NCBI GenBank assembly: GCA_030549205.1
Contig: JAUKTV010000006.1
Coordinates: 390,501-454,500, forward strand
Direction: 5' to 3'
Length of the DNA stretch: 64,000 bases
DNA from: Apiosordaria backusii
Lineage: Eukaryota; Ascomycota; Sordariomycetes; Sordariales; Lasiosphaeriaceae
Part shown: positions 44,301 through 54,290 of the stretch, piece after piece
Layout of the letters: every line of letters begins with the position of its first letter
How positions within the stretch are numbered: position 1 is the first letter of the stretch
Program-made: the position numbers and the translations under genes
The notes under the pieces: generated by a model
The model's database searches: none
What the model saw: the letters and a program-made list of their open reading frames with translations, nothing else
What the model was told of the DNA's origin: nothing

Positions 44301-47200
44301 ACGGTCTTTTAAATATTATAAATAAATTCCTTCTATACTGTTTTAAATATTTTAACTAAGTAGCGTTTCTTTTTAAACTAGTTAGCTATTCCTTTCTTTT
44401 TTACCTTTTAAAGGAAAAGTCGGAGGCCTTCTATTTTAATATATACTAATCTTTTATTAATTTTAAACCTTTTTAATATTATATTTACTATCTTAAATAC
44501 TTCTATTTTACTATTAAAGTAGGCTTTTTTATAAGTATTAAGTCCAATAAACTAAGTTAGCGCTAATCTATAGAGGATTATAGACTATTGAATATAAAAA
44601 AGTATAGTTTAGCTTTTTTAAATAATAGCAGTTAATATATACTTTACTTATATATAGATATTATAATAGATAATCAAACGCTTATTACCGACAGTAATAG
44701 ACTTATCTATTAGGGATTAGTCTTTAAATTAAGGCTTAAAAAGAGGATAGTCTATAGTATTAAATTTCTTATATTAAGGTTCCTTTTTATTAAGAAAAAA
44801 CCGTTAATAGAGTTTAGGAAATAATAGGTTATTGATTATATATTTAAATAAAATAGATTTCTCTTTTAAAAATAATAAGATTGGTAAAACTTCTAATTAA
44901 AAGGCTTTATTTTTAAATATTAAATTTAAAGAAAGGTTATAGAAGTTTTATATAAATTTAAATTATATAGCTCCTTTAAGTTTATTTTAGTTAGCCGAAT
45001 ATAAAAAGTTATTATTTTAATAACTGTTAATTAAATAGAGGTACTTAGTATATCCTATATTAGGCCTATTAAAAGTATATTTAATATAGGCTAAAGGTAT
45101 TAAAATAGCACTTCTATAAAATATAAGATTCTTATATTAGCCTTCTATTTTAATAAAAGTAGATTACTACTATAAAGAATTACTATAAGCCTTAATAAAA
45201 ACGTTTAGCCTTATTTTAACTAAGGCTAATAAAACTTATCGGTATTTTATAGAAAGTTAAGTAGCTTTTAATATTTTAATAAATAAAAGGATAATCTTTT
45301 ATAAATTCTAGGCCTTACTTTTAATTAGAAATATTAAACTATAGTTTATATAAAGACAGTAATATCCTTTAGTACTATTACTTTATTATCTATAGTAAGG
45401 TAATTTACTTTTATATCCTTTACAATTCTCTCTATAGTATCCTATACTATAGACCTTTTTAAAAAATTAAAGCAGTTTTAGTCTATTACTATAATTAAGG
45501 TAATAATAAACTATAGTATTTTAATTTACTTTAATAATAAGTTCTATATTAAATCCTAATACTTCTGTTCTTTATTATTCTATCCTTTTAATAGTAAGCG
45601 CCTTAATAGAAAATCAGATACTTTAAAGGTTAAATAAGCTTTAAAGGTATATACTATTTTTTACTATTATCCTATTAATCCTATAAGGTTTTAAATATTA
45701 AGGATAGTTTGGAAATCCTAATCCTTATTACTTTTTTAAACTTTATAAGGATAAGTCGATAGAATAAGCTTTAAATAGTTATCCTTTTTTAAAAATAGAT
45801 TATTAATTAGGTCGTTTTTTAAAGGTAAGTAAGCTTATTTAACTAAATCCTTTTAATTTATCGGTTAAGCTAACGGTAATATAAAGGAGATAATAACCTC
45901 TATTAGTAGCTTAACTAAGCTACTATTGGTTAATATTTTAAGGAAATTTATTATAAAAGCTAGTATTAAATAGTTAAATAGTAAAGCTTTATAATTACTA
46001 AGTAAAGACGTTATAGATAATATTAAGCTAATAGCTTAATAATATATATAAAGTAAATTTCTATTGTTTATTATTTATAATAGCCTTTAATAAAAGCTAA
46101 TCAGTTAAGATAAACTTTTAAAGTATAGTGGTATTAAGCATTTTATAATATTAAAGATAGTTACTTTTAAAAGGTTATTTAATATTATTATTATTAGTAA
46201 AAAGCGGTAGTAAATTAGGCTTTTTTAAAAAAGAAAAAGGACCTTTTATACTTATAAAAGAAGGAAGTTTAGAGATCTTAATAAGGTTTAAGCTAACTGG
46301 TAGACCGGTAAGTATTTTATAAAAAGATATCTTAGCATTTTATAAAAAAGTAGTAGGGCTTAATTTAAGGTCTTTTAAGGCTATTATTATAAGTAAAGTA
46401 AATAAGTTATTTTCTATACCTTTTATAATCTTATTTTTATTTACCAGTACCTTCTTATATTTTACTTTTATTAACTTTTCTTCTAAATATTAAGGCTTTT
46501 CTTTAAGATTAGCCTAGTCTGTTTTTATCGACTTTTTAGTTAATAAAGAAAAGAAGACTTAAAAGGTCTCTATAGCCTTTATAAATAAAGAAGTTCTATT
46601 TTTTTAAAAGAATATTATAAGTTATTAGTAAGGCTAAAGGAGGTTTTAAGTATAAAAGAGGTCGGAAACCGGTAGATTTCTAAACGGAGTGGTAGATTTT
46701 AAAAGCTCTTTTAAAGAGGATTCTAGTTAAAACAGGTATTATATACTAAAGAAGAGGAATTCTTTTTTATTTTATAGAGAAAGAGCCGGTAATTAATTTC
46801 CTTAAAAGCCTTTAAGTTTAAGCTTTTTACTTAACTTTTAAAAGGTATAGGAATTATCTAAAAGTATTAAAAAGGCTAATTTATATACTTTAAAGATAGA
46901 ATATATATAAGATTTGTATTAAGGAATTAAAGTTCAGAGGTCCTTTATTATATAAGGAGTAAGTAAACGAACTTATTATCTTCTATTAATTCTAACTTTA
47001 AAAGGAAAGCAAACTATAAAGTACCTATAAAAAAAGAAAATCTCTAAAAGTTAAGGAAAAGCTTTTAAATAGTCCTTTATAACTATAAAGTAAAAAGTGG
47101 CTATAAAAAGTATATTAATATTATACTAATAAGGTACTATAGTAACGTTTAGTTTTAATTAAGTATATTAATAACTTAACCAGTTAGTTATAGTTATTAA
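38311..47200 (-). pseudogene. Element F gag-pol, RIP-destroyed
   Basis: Minus strand: RT at about 42340-41830 (motifs under the element). RNase H and integrase are expected at lower coordinates; a chromodomain-like fragment (VERIVLYKD...) may lie near 39420-39330, which I hold weakly. Gag and protease are expected between 42500 and 47200, but no motif survived clearly. Stops are dense. Confidence 0.55.
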
Positions 47201-47884
47201 TATTATAACCTTTTAATAGGAAGTTTAAGTAAGAGGTTTTTAAAGAGACTTTTAAAGGAAGTTTTTAAAGGAAGTTTTTAAGGAGGTTTTAAAGAAGGTT
47301 TTTAAAGAGGTTTTAAAGAAGGTTTTAAAGGAGGCTTTTTAAAGAGATTTTAAAGAAGGTTTTAATAAAGGCTTTTTAAAGAGATTTTAAAGGAAGTTTT
47401 AATAAAGGCTTTTTAAGGAGGTTTTTAAAAGAAGGTTTTAAAGAAAATTCTAAAGAAGGCTTTAAAGAAGGTTCTATAAAAAAATTTATAAGAAAGTTTA
47501 AAGGAAATTTTTAAAGAACCTTCTTAAGAAGGTTCTTTATATAGGCTTTTATAGTTAATATAGAAGGTATATAAATAAAAGGCTTAATAAAAGCTTCCTT
47601 TATAAAAAAAGATATAGAGGTATTTTTTAAGGCTGGATTTACTATAGGAAATTAAGGCTAAGAAGGTTACTAAGTATGCTTGTATATAGGAAAGAAGAAA
47701 AGAATAAGAAAAGAAATAAAAATACAATAATTACGTTATGTATAGGATATGACTTATAGTAAAAGGTAAGAATAAGATAAGGAGCTTTTACTGGAAGCTC
47801 CTGAGTTACGGATCCTTTTAAGAAATTGTATAAAGTAGACTATGACGTTAGGTGAGTCCTATAGAGGTATGGAATCTTACAACA
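47201..47884 (-). repeat. Element F right LTR (5' LTR, 684 bp)
   Basis: Minisatellite of aaggaggttttaaag-type units at about 47215-47520, then sequence matching the left LTR. Its right end keeps near-normal composition (gagctcctgagttacgg region) and ends ACAACA before ATTTA. Confidence 0.85.
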
Positions 47885-47889
47885 ATTTA

Positions 47890-48171
47890 TAAAGATTTCT
47901 TTTTTTAAAGATTTTATTTATATAAATGGATAGTAATAAATAGTAAAGTAATAAATAAAGAAGAAATAGTAATAAGTAAAGAATATTAATATAAAAAGGT
48001 ATTTTTATATAGTTTTTATTTATATATAATTTTACTTTTTTATTTATTATTTTATTTACTTTTTTTACTATTTTATTTAACTCTTCTTTTATTAAAATAA
48101 TAAAAATAAGGCATTTATAAAGATTAAAATAAACTTTAATATAAATATACTTTTCATTTAATATACTTTTC
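47890..48171. other. AT-rich spacer between elements F and E
   Basis: Almost pure A/T with loosely inverted runs (aataaatagtaaagtaataaataaag against ctttttttatttattattttattt). No gene. Confidence 0.4.
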
Positions 48172-49005
48172 TATTGGAATAGATATAGCCAATTATAGGC
48201 CTAAGGGCCCTGTAATTAGTGCTTACATACTAGCTTACAGTATAGCAGAAGTCTTACGCGTGATACCTATAGCTTAGTGCTGAGGTATTAGAATATAGTA
48301 CCTTGCAGGTGCTGTAGGATAGAAATATAGTAGGTAAATAATTATATTGTAGTGCTAGCCTTCTGTAAATTTACTATAATAATCTCTATAGTAAGGTTTA
48401 TACTTGACCTCTATTATATACCTATCGATTAACGTATGGTACTTTGTATATCTTAGTAAGCAAATAGGCTAAAGTACGGCTTAGTTAACCCTAAGGTTTA
48501 CTAAGCTCTATAAACTACTTACTAAGCCTTCTATAGTTTCTAACCTATAGAGCCTATAGGCCTATAATTTAGTATAGTAATAATATACCTATTTAACTAT
48601 AGGCCTATTAATTCTAAGCTAATTTAGCCAGTCTAGTAGTTAGTTATAGGTCTTTTAAATAGTTAAGTTAGCGTAGTTTATAGCTTTTTAATAATCAACT
48701 TACGGCTATATAAAAAGGCTGTAAAATCTGATACCTTTAACTTAAAGTATAGGTTATTGTAAGGTTAGGATTAGGCTACTTATATTGCCTATAGTAGTAA
48801 GCTTTAATAGCTTAAATATAAAATTATAGGCAGTTTGGCCTATTAGTTAATAGAATGTAGGCCTTTAAATAGCTTTATAGCGAAGTAAGGTACTAGGTAA
48901 GTATTAAGTAGTTAATAGGTAGGCTTTCTTACTTAAGCTTTTACTATGTAATATAATAGCAGCTACTTACTGTAAACTTAGGCCTTATAGGAGCTTAGTT
49001 TAATA
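48172..49005 (-). repeat. 3' LTR of element D, probably chimeric with E (834 bp)
   Basis: Complete C-family LTR in inverse orientation (starts TATTGGAATAG, ends GTTTAATA). It is followed by a CCCTTTCTTTCTTT polypyrimidine stretch, the polypurine tract of a minus-strand element. Its left flank (TTTTC) does not match D's right flank (AAACC), which supports recombination with E's LTR. Confidence 0.85.
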
Positions 49006-49461
49006 CCCTTTCTTTCTTTATAGTAAGTAATAGGCTTAGATTTAAATCTAAGGCTTACTATAGTAAGCTAAAATTAATAAACTAACTAGTTAATTAAAAA
49101 ACTAAAATATAAAGTATATAAGATATTAAGGCCTATATATTTAAGCGTTAAGCAATTACTTTAATAAGCTAATTTATAAAGGAAAATTAAATATAAGGAA
49201 AGTGGTTTTTCAATCTATTCCTTTACTAACTTTTCCTCTATAAGTCTATTCCTTAAACTTAAAAGACTTATAAAGGTCTTAAATTTCTAACTAACTAGTA
49301 ATTTAGTCAGCCTATTAGTCGGCATTTATTTAATATCTAAATAGTTAATAGTAACTTGTAATACCTTAACTTACTTTTTAACTTAATAGTATTTTAATAG
49401 TATAGATTTAGTATAATTATAAAGGACTAGGTTATAGGTAGTAATTATAAAGCTAATATTA
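49006..49461 (-). pseudogene. Element D RNase H/3' interior, RIP-destroyed
   Basis: The minus-strand equivalent of the element C segment just before its 3' LTR, including the region of the ADGLTK-like terminus. Cut by G2 at TATTA. Confidence 0.75.
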
Positions 49462-49874
49462 TGTGACGAACCCCTGTACAGAACCTCTGAAAGGGATACT
49501 CAGTTGAAGGTAACTTCTGACAATTGGTTCGGTGCAGCTAAACAGTGCACAACAAGATGTCTCAATGTAAACACAAGATACCGTGAATACAAGCTGTGAT
49601 TGCATACTGCGGAACTATCTACGAGCTATCTAGTTCCTCCGTATATATATTTCAAATGCCAAGCTCTTTCTCCTCACTGGATCTATCCTTCAACACGTAG
49701 ATCCCCTGGATCTACGTTCCAAATCCTAGATCTATGTTCTGAATCCTAGATCCCTTGGATCTACGTTCTCAACCCTAGATCCCCTGGATCTACGTTCTAA
49801 TTCCTAGATCCTTATCGTGCTCCTTATCCGTCGCTTGGCCCGTGCCACACTCGCGCCCCTCCACGCTTGTGACA
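49462..49874 (-). repeat. G2 left LTR (3' LTR, 413 bp)
   Basis: Partner of 56338-56750. It contains the complement of AGTATGCAA at 49600-49608 and the GATC array at 49680-49810. Confidence 0.97.
49680..49810 (-). promoter_or_regulatory. G2 U3 GATC array (palindromic TAGATCC...GGATCTA repeats)
   Basis: Nine GATC cores at 49680, 49700, 49709, 49729, 49749, 49758, 49778, 49787 and 49807 (steps 20, 9, 20, 20, 9, 20, 9, 20). Pairs form the palindrome TAGATCC-CCT-GGATCTA within 29-bp units. The same array is in the other LTR (56556-56686). It lies between the antisense gene and the element's TATA box. Confidence 0.65.
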
Positions 49875-49889
49875 CGATGCCCCTCCCCT
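49875..49889 (-). other. G2 polypurine tract
   Basis: The complement of CCCCTCCCCT (49880-49889) plus CATCG next to the 3' LTR, matching the G1 tract. Confidence 0.7.
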
Positions 49890-49981
49890 AGGCCGACGTC
49901 CCGGCGGCCCAGTTCGTTTGCATCTTCCTCCTTTTCCCAACCGGCCACTGGTAAGTCTTTTCCTCTTCTCCTCCTTCCATC

Positions 49982-50656
49982 ATGTCTTCTAACCGTGTCT
50001 TGAAACGCTCTAAGGTTACTCATCCTAAAACCGTTTGTCGCGACGTCCTGCTCGAGACTGTCCTTCGTAATTCCATCACTATGCCAATCTCCTGCTCTTA
50101 CTGCGAACGTCGCTCCCTAACTTGCGAGCTCTCCTCCCCCGATTCTTCTCGCTGCTCCTCCTGCATTTCCTCAAACCAACCTTTTTGCGAAGCCGGTGGT
50201 TTGTCCGCCTCCAGTCTCCGTAAAATCGTTGCCCACCATGATCGTCTTGACGCTGACATCGAGAAGGTGGACTCCGAACTGTCCGCTATTATGGCCAAGG
50301 CGACGCGTCTTCGAAAACAGAAGAAAATGTGGCTTGATAAAATGGCGCGCGCGATATCCCGAGGTCTTGATAGCGTGGAAGAACTGGAGAGGATTGAGCG
50401 TGAGGAGGCTGCTAGTAAGGCCGCCCCTCATCCTCAACCGGACTCCTCCTTCGATTGGACCTCCGTACCGTCGGACTGGCCGGGCCAGGATTTTGCCGGC
50501 GGGAGTGCTGCTTTTGCTGAGGATTTTGTCTCTTTTGCTCCTCCCCTGGTCCCTGGTTCCTCCTTTGACCAAAACGTTGGTTTGTTTCGATATTCTCCGC
50601 CCGCGGCCGTTCAGGGTTCCTCCGGTGGAACTCCTCCAACTTCTCAGGGCAATTGA
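49982..50656 (+). CDS. G2 antisense gene: Zn2Cys6-like, coiled-coil, acidic-tail protein (224 aa)
   Basis: Uninterrupted ATG-to-stop frame of 224 residues on the strand opposite gag-pol, starting 107 nt from the 3' LTR. Cysteines at 38, 41, 48, 58, 61 and 69 give C-x2-C-x6-C-x9-C-x2-C-x7-C, within the fungal Zn2Cys6 range. A coiled-coil region (about 75-140: DRLDADIEKVDSELSAIMAK, then VEELERIEREEAASKA) and an acidic/aromatic tail (SFDWTSVPSDWPGQDF) follow. The same order and short shared segments (DWxSV, SSGGTPPxSQG) are found in the G1 protein, so they are homologous though strongly diverged. The end overlaps pol by 245 nt, which probably explains the conserved last residues. The product is probably nuclear; a regulator of the element's own U3 is the leading hypothesis. 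A GGTAAGT 49 nt before the ATG leaves open an upstream intron. Confidence 0.72.
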   Translation: MSSNRVLKRSKVTHPKTVCRDVLLETVLRNSITMPISCSYCERRSLTCELSSPDSSRCSSCISSNQPFCEAGGLSASSLRKIVAHHDRLDADIEKVDSELSAIMAKATRLRKQKKMWLDKMARAISRGLDSVEELERIEREEAASKAAPHPQPDSSFDWTSVPSDWPGQDFAGGSAAFAEDFVSFAPPLVPGSSFDQNVGLFRYSPPAAVQGSSGGTPPTSQGN

Positions 50657-53600
50657 GGTTTGTAACTGGTTCCCAAGAATTGTCCGTGGCTGGGTAACCT
50701 AGCCAGCTGACCAGATATTCTAGTTGTCCCTTGTTGATGCGCGAATCTAGTACCTCTTCCACGTCGTACTCTTCTTCCTCGTCCTCGGCTTCTACTTGAG
50801 TGTCTGGGCTGGCGGCCCGTGGTGCCGGTTCTAAGAGTGAAATGTGAAAGGTGCTTGATCGTAGCCGCATAGTGTCTGGTAGCTTGAGCTTGAATGCCGT
50901 TTCTGATATCTTTTCCTCGACCGTGAAAGGTCCCACTCTCCTGTGGTCCAACTTCTTGCTTGGTCGTTTGGTGCGTAAATTTCGTGTTGACAAAAACACT
51001 TTATCCCCCCTCTTCAAGCGAGGTCCCTCGAGCCGTTTGACGTTGTAGTATTTGCGCATGCGTTCCCGAACGAACTCGAGCTCTTCTTTGAGTTTGGCGT
51101 GCAGCATGTGTAGCTTCCCTGCCTTCGCTGCCGCCCTAGGCACTCTTGCCTCTGGTCCTTGTCGTAGATCAGCCTCGAAACCGTAATTCGCGAAAAATGG
51201 CGTGACTTTTGTCGTTTCTGTGGGTGCTGTGTTGTAGGCGAGTTGTGCTGCTGGCAAAAGTTCAACCCAGTTGTCTTGTTCGAAATTGATGTAGTTCCGA
51301 AGATATTGTTCCACAATCTGGTTGAGCCTTTCTGTTTGACCGTCCGTCTGCGGGTGATATGCTGACGATGCCTTGCTTCTCACTCCTACTTGCTCCATCA
51401 GAGCCTTCCAAAACTTCGACACGAACTTGGTGTCGCGATCCGTGATGAATTCCCTTGGCCATGTGTGTGTCGCCGTAACGTTCCGAAACACCACATCTGC
51501 CAACTGTTCTGCCGTCCAGGTCTCCCTGTAGGGCAGGAAGTATGCCCACTTGGTGAGTCTGTCGACAACTGTGAGGATGCTGTCATACTTGACTCCTGTG
51601 ACCGTGTCCTTGGAATGTGGTAGCTTGGTGATAAAGTCCATCGTCACTGAGCTCCACGGTTGTTCTGCCACTGGCAATGGCTCCAAGAATCCGTAAGGCT
51701 TGTGTCTCTCTGCCTTCGTCCTTCTGCAGAGGTCACATTCTCGCAGCGTTTCCTCAACATCCTTCCTTAATCCTGGCCAATTGAAGTGTTGTTTGACCTT
51801 TTCTGTCGTCTTGGCCACTCCCATGTGTCCTCCGAGCTTCGACTCGTGGATCTCCTGAATCAATGCCTTTCGCTGCTCGGGTTCGACATAAGCTCGATTG
51901 TGGTACCAGAGCCGGTAATTGTCGTCCTTCTGGATCCCCAAAGGTTCCAGTTCAGCCCATCGTTCCTGCTCGTTGCTGCCGATGTTGCTCTGATATTTGT
52001 TGGCTGTTGATTCTTCTCGGTACACTGCACAACACTCAGCCCACTGCTGGAGCGGGTGCTTCAGTGTGCCTTCTGCTGTTTCCTGCAGCAATGGTGGTGA
52101 CTCCTCCGCCACTTTTTCTTCGTGGTGGTCCGCTCTTCTGCTTAGAGCGTCCGCTCTTGCGTTCTCGGACCCCTTCTTGTAATGAATCTGAAAATTGAAC
52201 TCAGACAGGAATTCTGACCACCTGCCTTGCCTGGCGTTGAGGACCTTGGTAGTAGTGAAATACTTCAAGTTTTTGTGATCCGTGTAGACCTGGACCTCGT
52301 AGTTGGTCCCGCTGAGGTATGGTCTCCATTCCTCGAAAGCCTCGATGATGGCAAGCAGCTCCTTGTCGTGGATGGGGTAGTTCTTGCGTGGTCCCTCCAG
52401 TTTCTTCGAAAAGAATGCTACCGGGTGCAACTTCCCGTCCTGGTCTCGCTGTCCTAGCTGTCCTCCGATGGCGTAGTCGGAAGCGTCTGTTTCAACTTCG
52501 AAAGGTCGTCCTGGATCCGGAAGCTTGAGTACTGGGTCCGCCGTAATGGCATTCTTGATGGCTTGAAAAGCCTCTTCCTGTTCTTCTTCCCATTTGAACT
52601 CGGCGTCCTTCTTGGTTAGGTCGTTCAATGGTTTTGCAATGGCGCCGTAGTTCCGTATAAACATTCGATAAAAGTTAGTGAATCCCAGAAACTCTCGAAC
52701 CCTGGTCTTCAGCTGTTCGGGTGTTTCTCCCTGTGGTCTCGGCCAGTTCTTGACTGCCGCGATCTTCCCTGGTTCCATTCGCACTTCTCCTGGCGAGATC
52801 AGATACCCGAGATAGACCGTCTCCTGCACATGGAACTCGCTCTTGTCTTTGTTGACCGATAGTCCTGCTCCATGTAGCGCGTCCAAAATTTCCTTGACGT
52901 GCTGCTTGTGTTCTTCCAGAGTGCGTGAGTAGATGAGAACGTCGTCGAGATAACAAACTGCTGTTTTGTCGAGATACTTGCGAATCGTGTGATCAACGAG
53001 GGCCTGGAAAGTTGCTGGTGCATTTGTGAGCCCGAACGGCATGACGAGGTACTCGAAATGCCCGTAAGGCGTGCGAAAAGCTGTCTTCCATTCGTCTCCC
53101 TCCTTGATTCGTATGTGCGCGTACCCGACTGGCATATCAAGTCTGGTGAACCATCGTGCCCCTGACAGTTGACTTCGCAGCCGCGAAATCAGCGGTAGTG
53201 GGTAACCGTTCTTCACCGTCTCCTGATTTAGCTGTCGATAATCCACACACAGTCGTGGACTCCCATCCTTCTTCGGCACGAAGAAAACAGGATATCCAGC
53301 CGGCGATGTGGATGCTCTGATGTGTCCCCTCTTGATATTTTCGTCCAAATACTTCCGCAACTCCTCACTCTGCTTGTCGTTGGTGTGGTAGACCTGGAAG
53401 AGCTTGAGTTTTGCTCCTTCCTTGAGCTTGATCTCATGGTCCCATGGTCCCCTCTCTGGTAGACCCTGAAGGTGCTTTGCCGTGAACACTGGATGCCCTT
53501 GATATTCCGGCGGTACCTCCTTTTTCTCGCTTTTCTTCAAATTGTTGTAATAAGCGTATTTGTCCTTCATTGCTGCCGCAATCTCCACCAACGCAACTGT

Positions 53601-54290
53601 TCCTACCAACCCTACTTCTTCGATCTTGCCGCCTGTGTCGATTGAGTACACTAATATTTCCCGTGTCTCTTGCGGTGGTGCCGTGGAGGGTGCTTGTCCC
53701 GCACTCTGCTCCTGCCGTGCTCCTGATCTCCCATCGTTGGTTGGGTACTCCCGATATGTCCTCGGTCGTAGGTGGCCACCATCCTTCCAGTCGATGTCTG
53801 GGTTGTAGTCCTCGTGCCATGGCTGCCCCAGGATCATGTCCTTTTCTGGCCCCATGTCCACGATGTCGAAAATCACTGTCGTTGTTTTTCCTGACACTGT
53901 GATGTCCAGTGGCAACGTCTCTTTGGTTACCAGCTGTGTAGGGAAGGGTCCTTTCATGACGACCTCTTCCTCCTTCTTTCTCCATGGAACCCGGGCTTGT
54001 TGCACAAATCTTGGTGAAATCAAGTCCGCTTCTGCTCCACTGTCCACGAGTGCTTGCGTTTGGAACCCCTTCCAACGCGCTGCCACTCGCAATCTTTTGT
54101 CTTTCATGCCCCTCCTCTGTACAGCAGCGACCTCGCTGATGCGTAGCTCGTGGTCCTTTAGAGGTTTGCGGCCTCCGCGAAAGGCCGTGACCCTTTTCCC
54201 GACTGTTGTTGAGCCTCCAGAGCGTCCTCCTTCGCCGAACTGTCCAGCAGCTCGAAACCGGCTAACCATTGTCGTTGGGCTTCTTTCCAT
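50412..54290 (-). CDS. pol: G2 Pol: protease-RT-RNase H-integrase-chromodomain
   Basis: 1292-codon frame, -1 relative to gag, probably entered at the heptamer 54194-54200. It has the same domain order as G1 and keeps DSGA, YLDD, the RNase H TDASDYAIGG box, the integrase HHCC finger, the DDE core (FITDRDTKF and HPQTDGQTERLNQ) and the chromodomain (EYDVEEVLDSRI...YLVSWLGYPATDNSWEP). Sequence is nearly identical to G1 until just after EEFHRRNP; the following basic Gln/Arg/Pro-rich tail is unrelated. Reverse transcribes and integrates element DNA; the chromodomain is expected to guide integration to methylated-histone chromatin. Confidence 0.96.
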   Translation of the reverse strand: MERSPTTMVSRFRAAGQFGEGGRSGGSTTVGKRVTAFRGGRKPLKDHELRISEVAAVQRRGMKDKRLRVAARWKGFQTQALVDSGAEADLISPRFVQQARVPWRKKEEEVVMKGPFPTQLVTKETLPLDITVSGKTTTVIFDIVDMGPEKDMILGQPWHEDYNPDIDWKDGGHLRPRTYREYPTNDGRSGARQEQSAGQAPSTAPPQETREILVYSIDTGGKIEEVGLVGTVALVEIAAAMKDKYAYYNNLKKSEKKEVPPEYQGHPVFTAKHLQGLPERGPWDHEIKLKEGAKLKLFQVYHTNDKQSEELRKYLDENIKRGHIRASTSPAGYPVFFVPKKDGSPRLCVDYRQLNQETVKNGYPLPLISRLRSQLSGARWFTRLDMPVGYAHIRIKEGDEWKTAFRTPYGHFEYLVMPFGLTNAPATFQALVDHTIRKYLDKTAVCYLDDVLIYSRTLEEHKQHVKEILDALHGAGLSVNKDKSEFHVQETVYLGYLISPGEVRMEPGKIAAVKNWPRPQGETPEQLKTRVREFLGFTNFYRMFIRNYGAIAKPLNDLTKKDAEFKWEEEQEEAFQAIKNAITADPVLKLPDPGRPFEVETDASDYAIGGQLGQRDQDGKLHPVAFFSKKLEGPRKNYPIHDKELLAIIEAFEEWRPYLSGTNYEVQVYTDHKNLKYFTTTKVLNARQGRWSEFLSEFNFQIHYKKGSENARADALSRRADHHEEKVAEESPPLLQETAEGTLKHPLQQWAECCAVYREESTANKYQSNIGSNEQERWAELEPLGIQKDDNYRLWYHNRAYVEPEQRKALIQEIHESKLGGHMGVAKTTEKVKQHFNWPGLRKDVEETLRECDLCRRTKAERHKPYGFLEPLPVAEQPWSSVTMDFITKLPHSKDTVTGVKYDSILTVVDRLTKWAYFLPYRETWTAEQLADVVFRNVTATHTWPREFITDRDTKFVSKFWKALMEQVGVRSKASSAYHPQTDGQTERLNQIVEQYLRNYINFEQDNWVELLPAAQLAYNTAPTETTKVTPFFANYGFEADLRQGPEARVPRAAAKAGKLHMLHAKLKEELEFVRERMRKYYNVKRLEGPRLKRGDKVFLSTRNLRTKRPSKKLDHRRVGPFTVEEKISETAFKLKLPDTMRLRSSTFHISLLEPAPRAASPDTQVEAEDEEEEYDVEEVLDSRINKGQLEYLVSWLGYPATDNSWEPVTNLNCPEKLEEFHRRNPERPRAENIETNQRFGQRRNQGPGEEQKRQNPQQKQHSRRQNPGPASPTVRRSNRRRSPVEDEGRPY

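Larger units (their letters stand above)
35788..47884 (-). mobile_element. Element F: 12-kb RIP-degraded Ty3/gypsy with antisense ORF
   Basis: LTRs 35788-36346 (559 bp) and 47201-47884 (684 bp) are flanked by ATTTA (35783-35787 and 47885-47889). The minus-strand reading at about 42340-41830 gives a gypsy-like RT (LIFTITFLTTFKALVFIVYQ, a NLYIINQV block for NLRAINQV, and the catalytic box decayed to IYINNIVIF at 41844-41855), so the element runs right to left. An 11-kb interior is long for gypsy. Part is explained by a plus-strand decayed ORF (36880-38310) between the pol end and the 3' LTR. Confidence 0.82.

Noticed and set aside
49875..49981. An upstream first exon of the antisense gene starting at the LTR edge (ATG next to CGATG)
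   Set aside because: G1 is open from this ATG, but G2 has an in-frame TAG four codons later. A GGTAAGT/GGCAAGT donor-like site exists in both, so an upstream intron remains possible, but the ATG at 49982/13884 is simpler.
51390..52457. Several plus-strand open frames inside G2 pol
   Set aside because: They are complements of conserved integrase and RNase H codons, with equivalents in G1 at the same positions and no independent signal.
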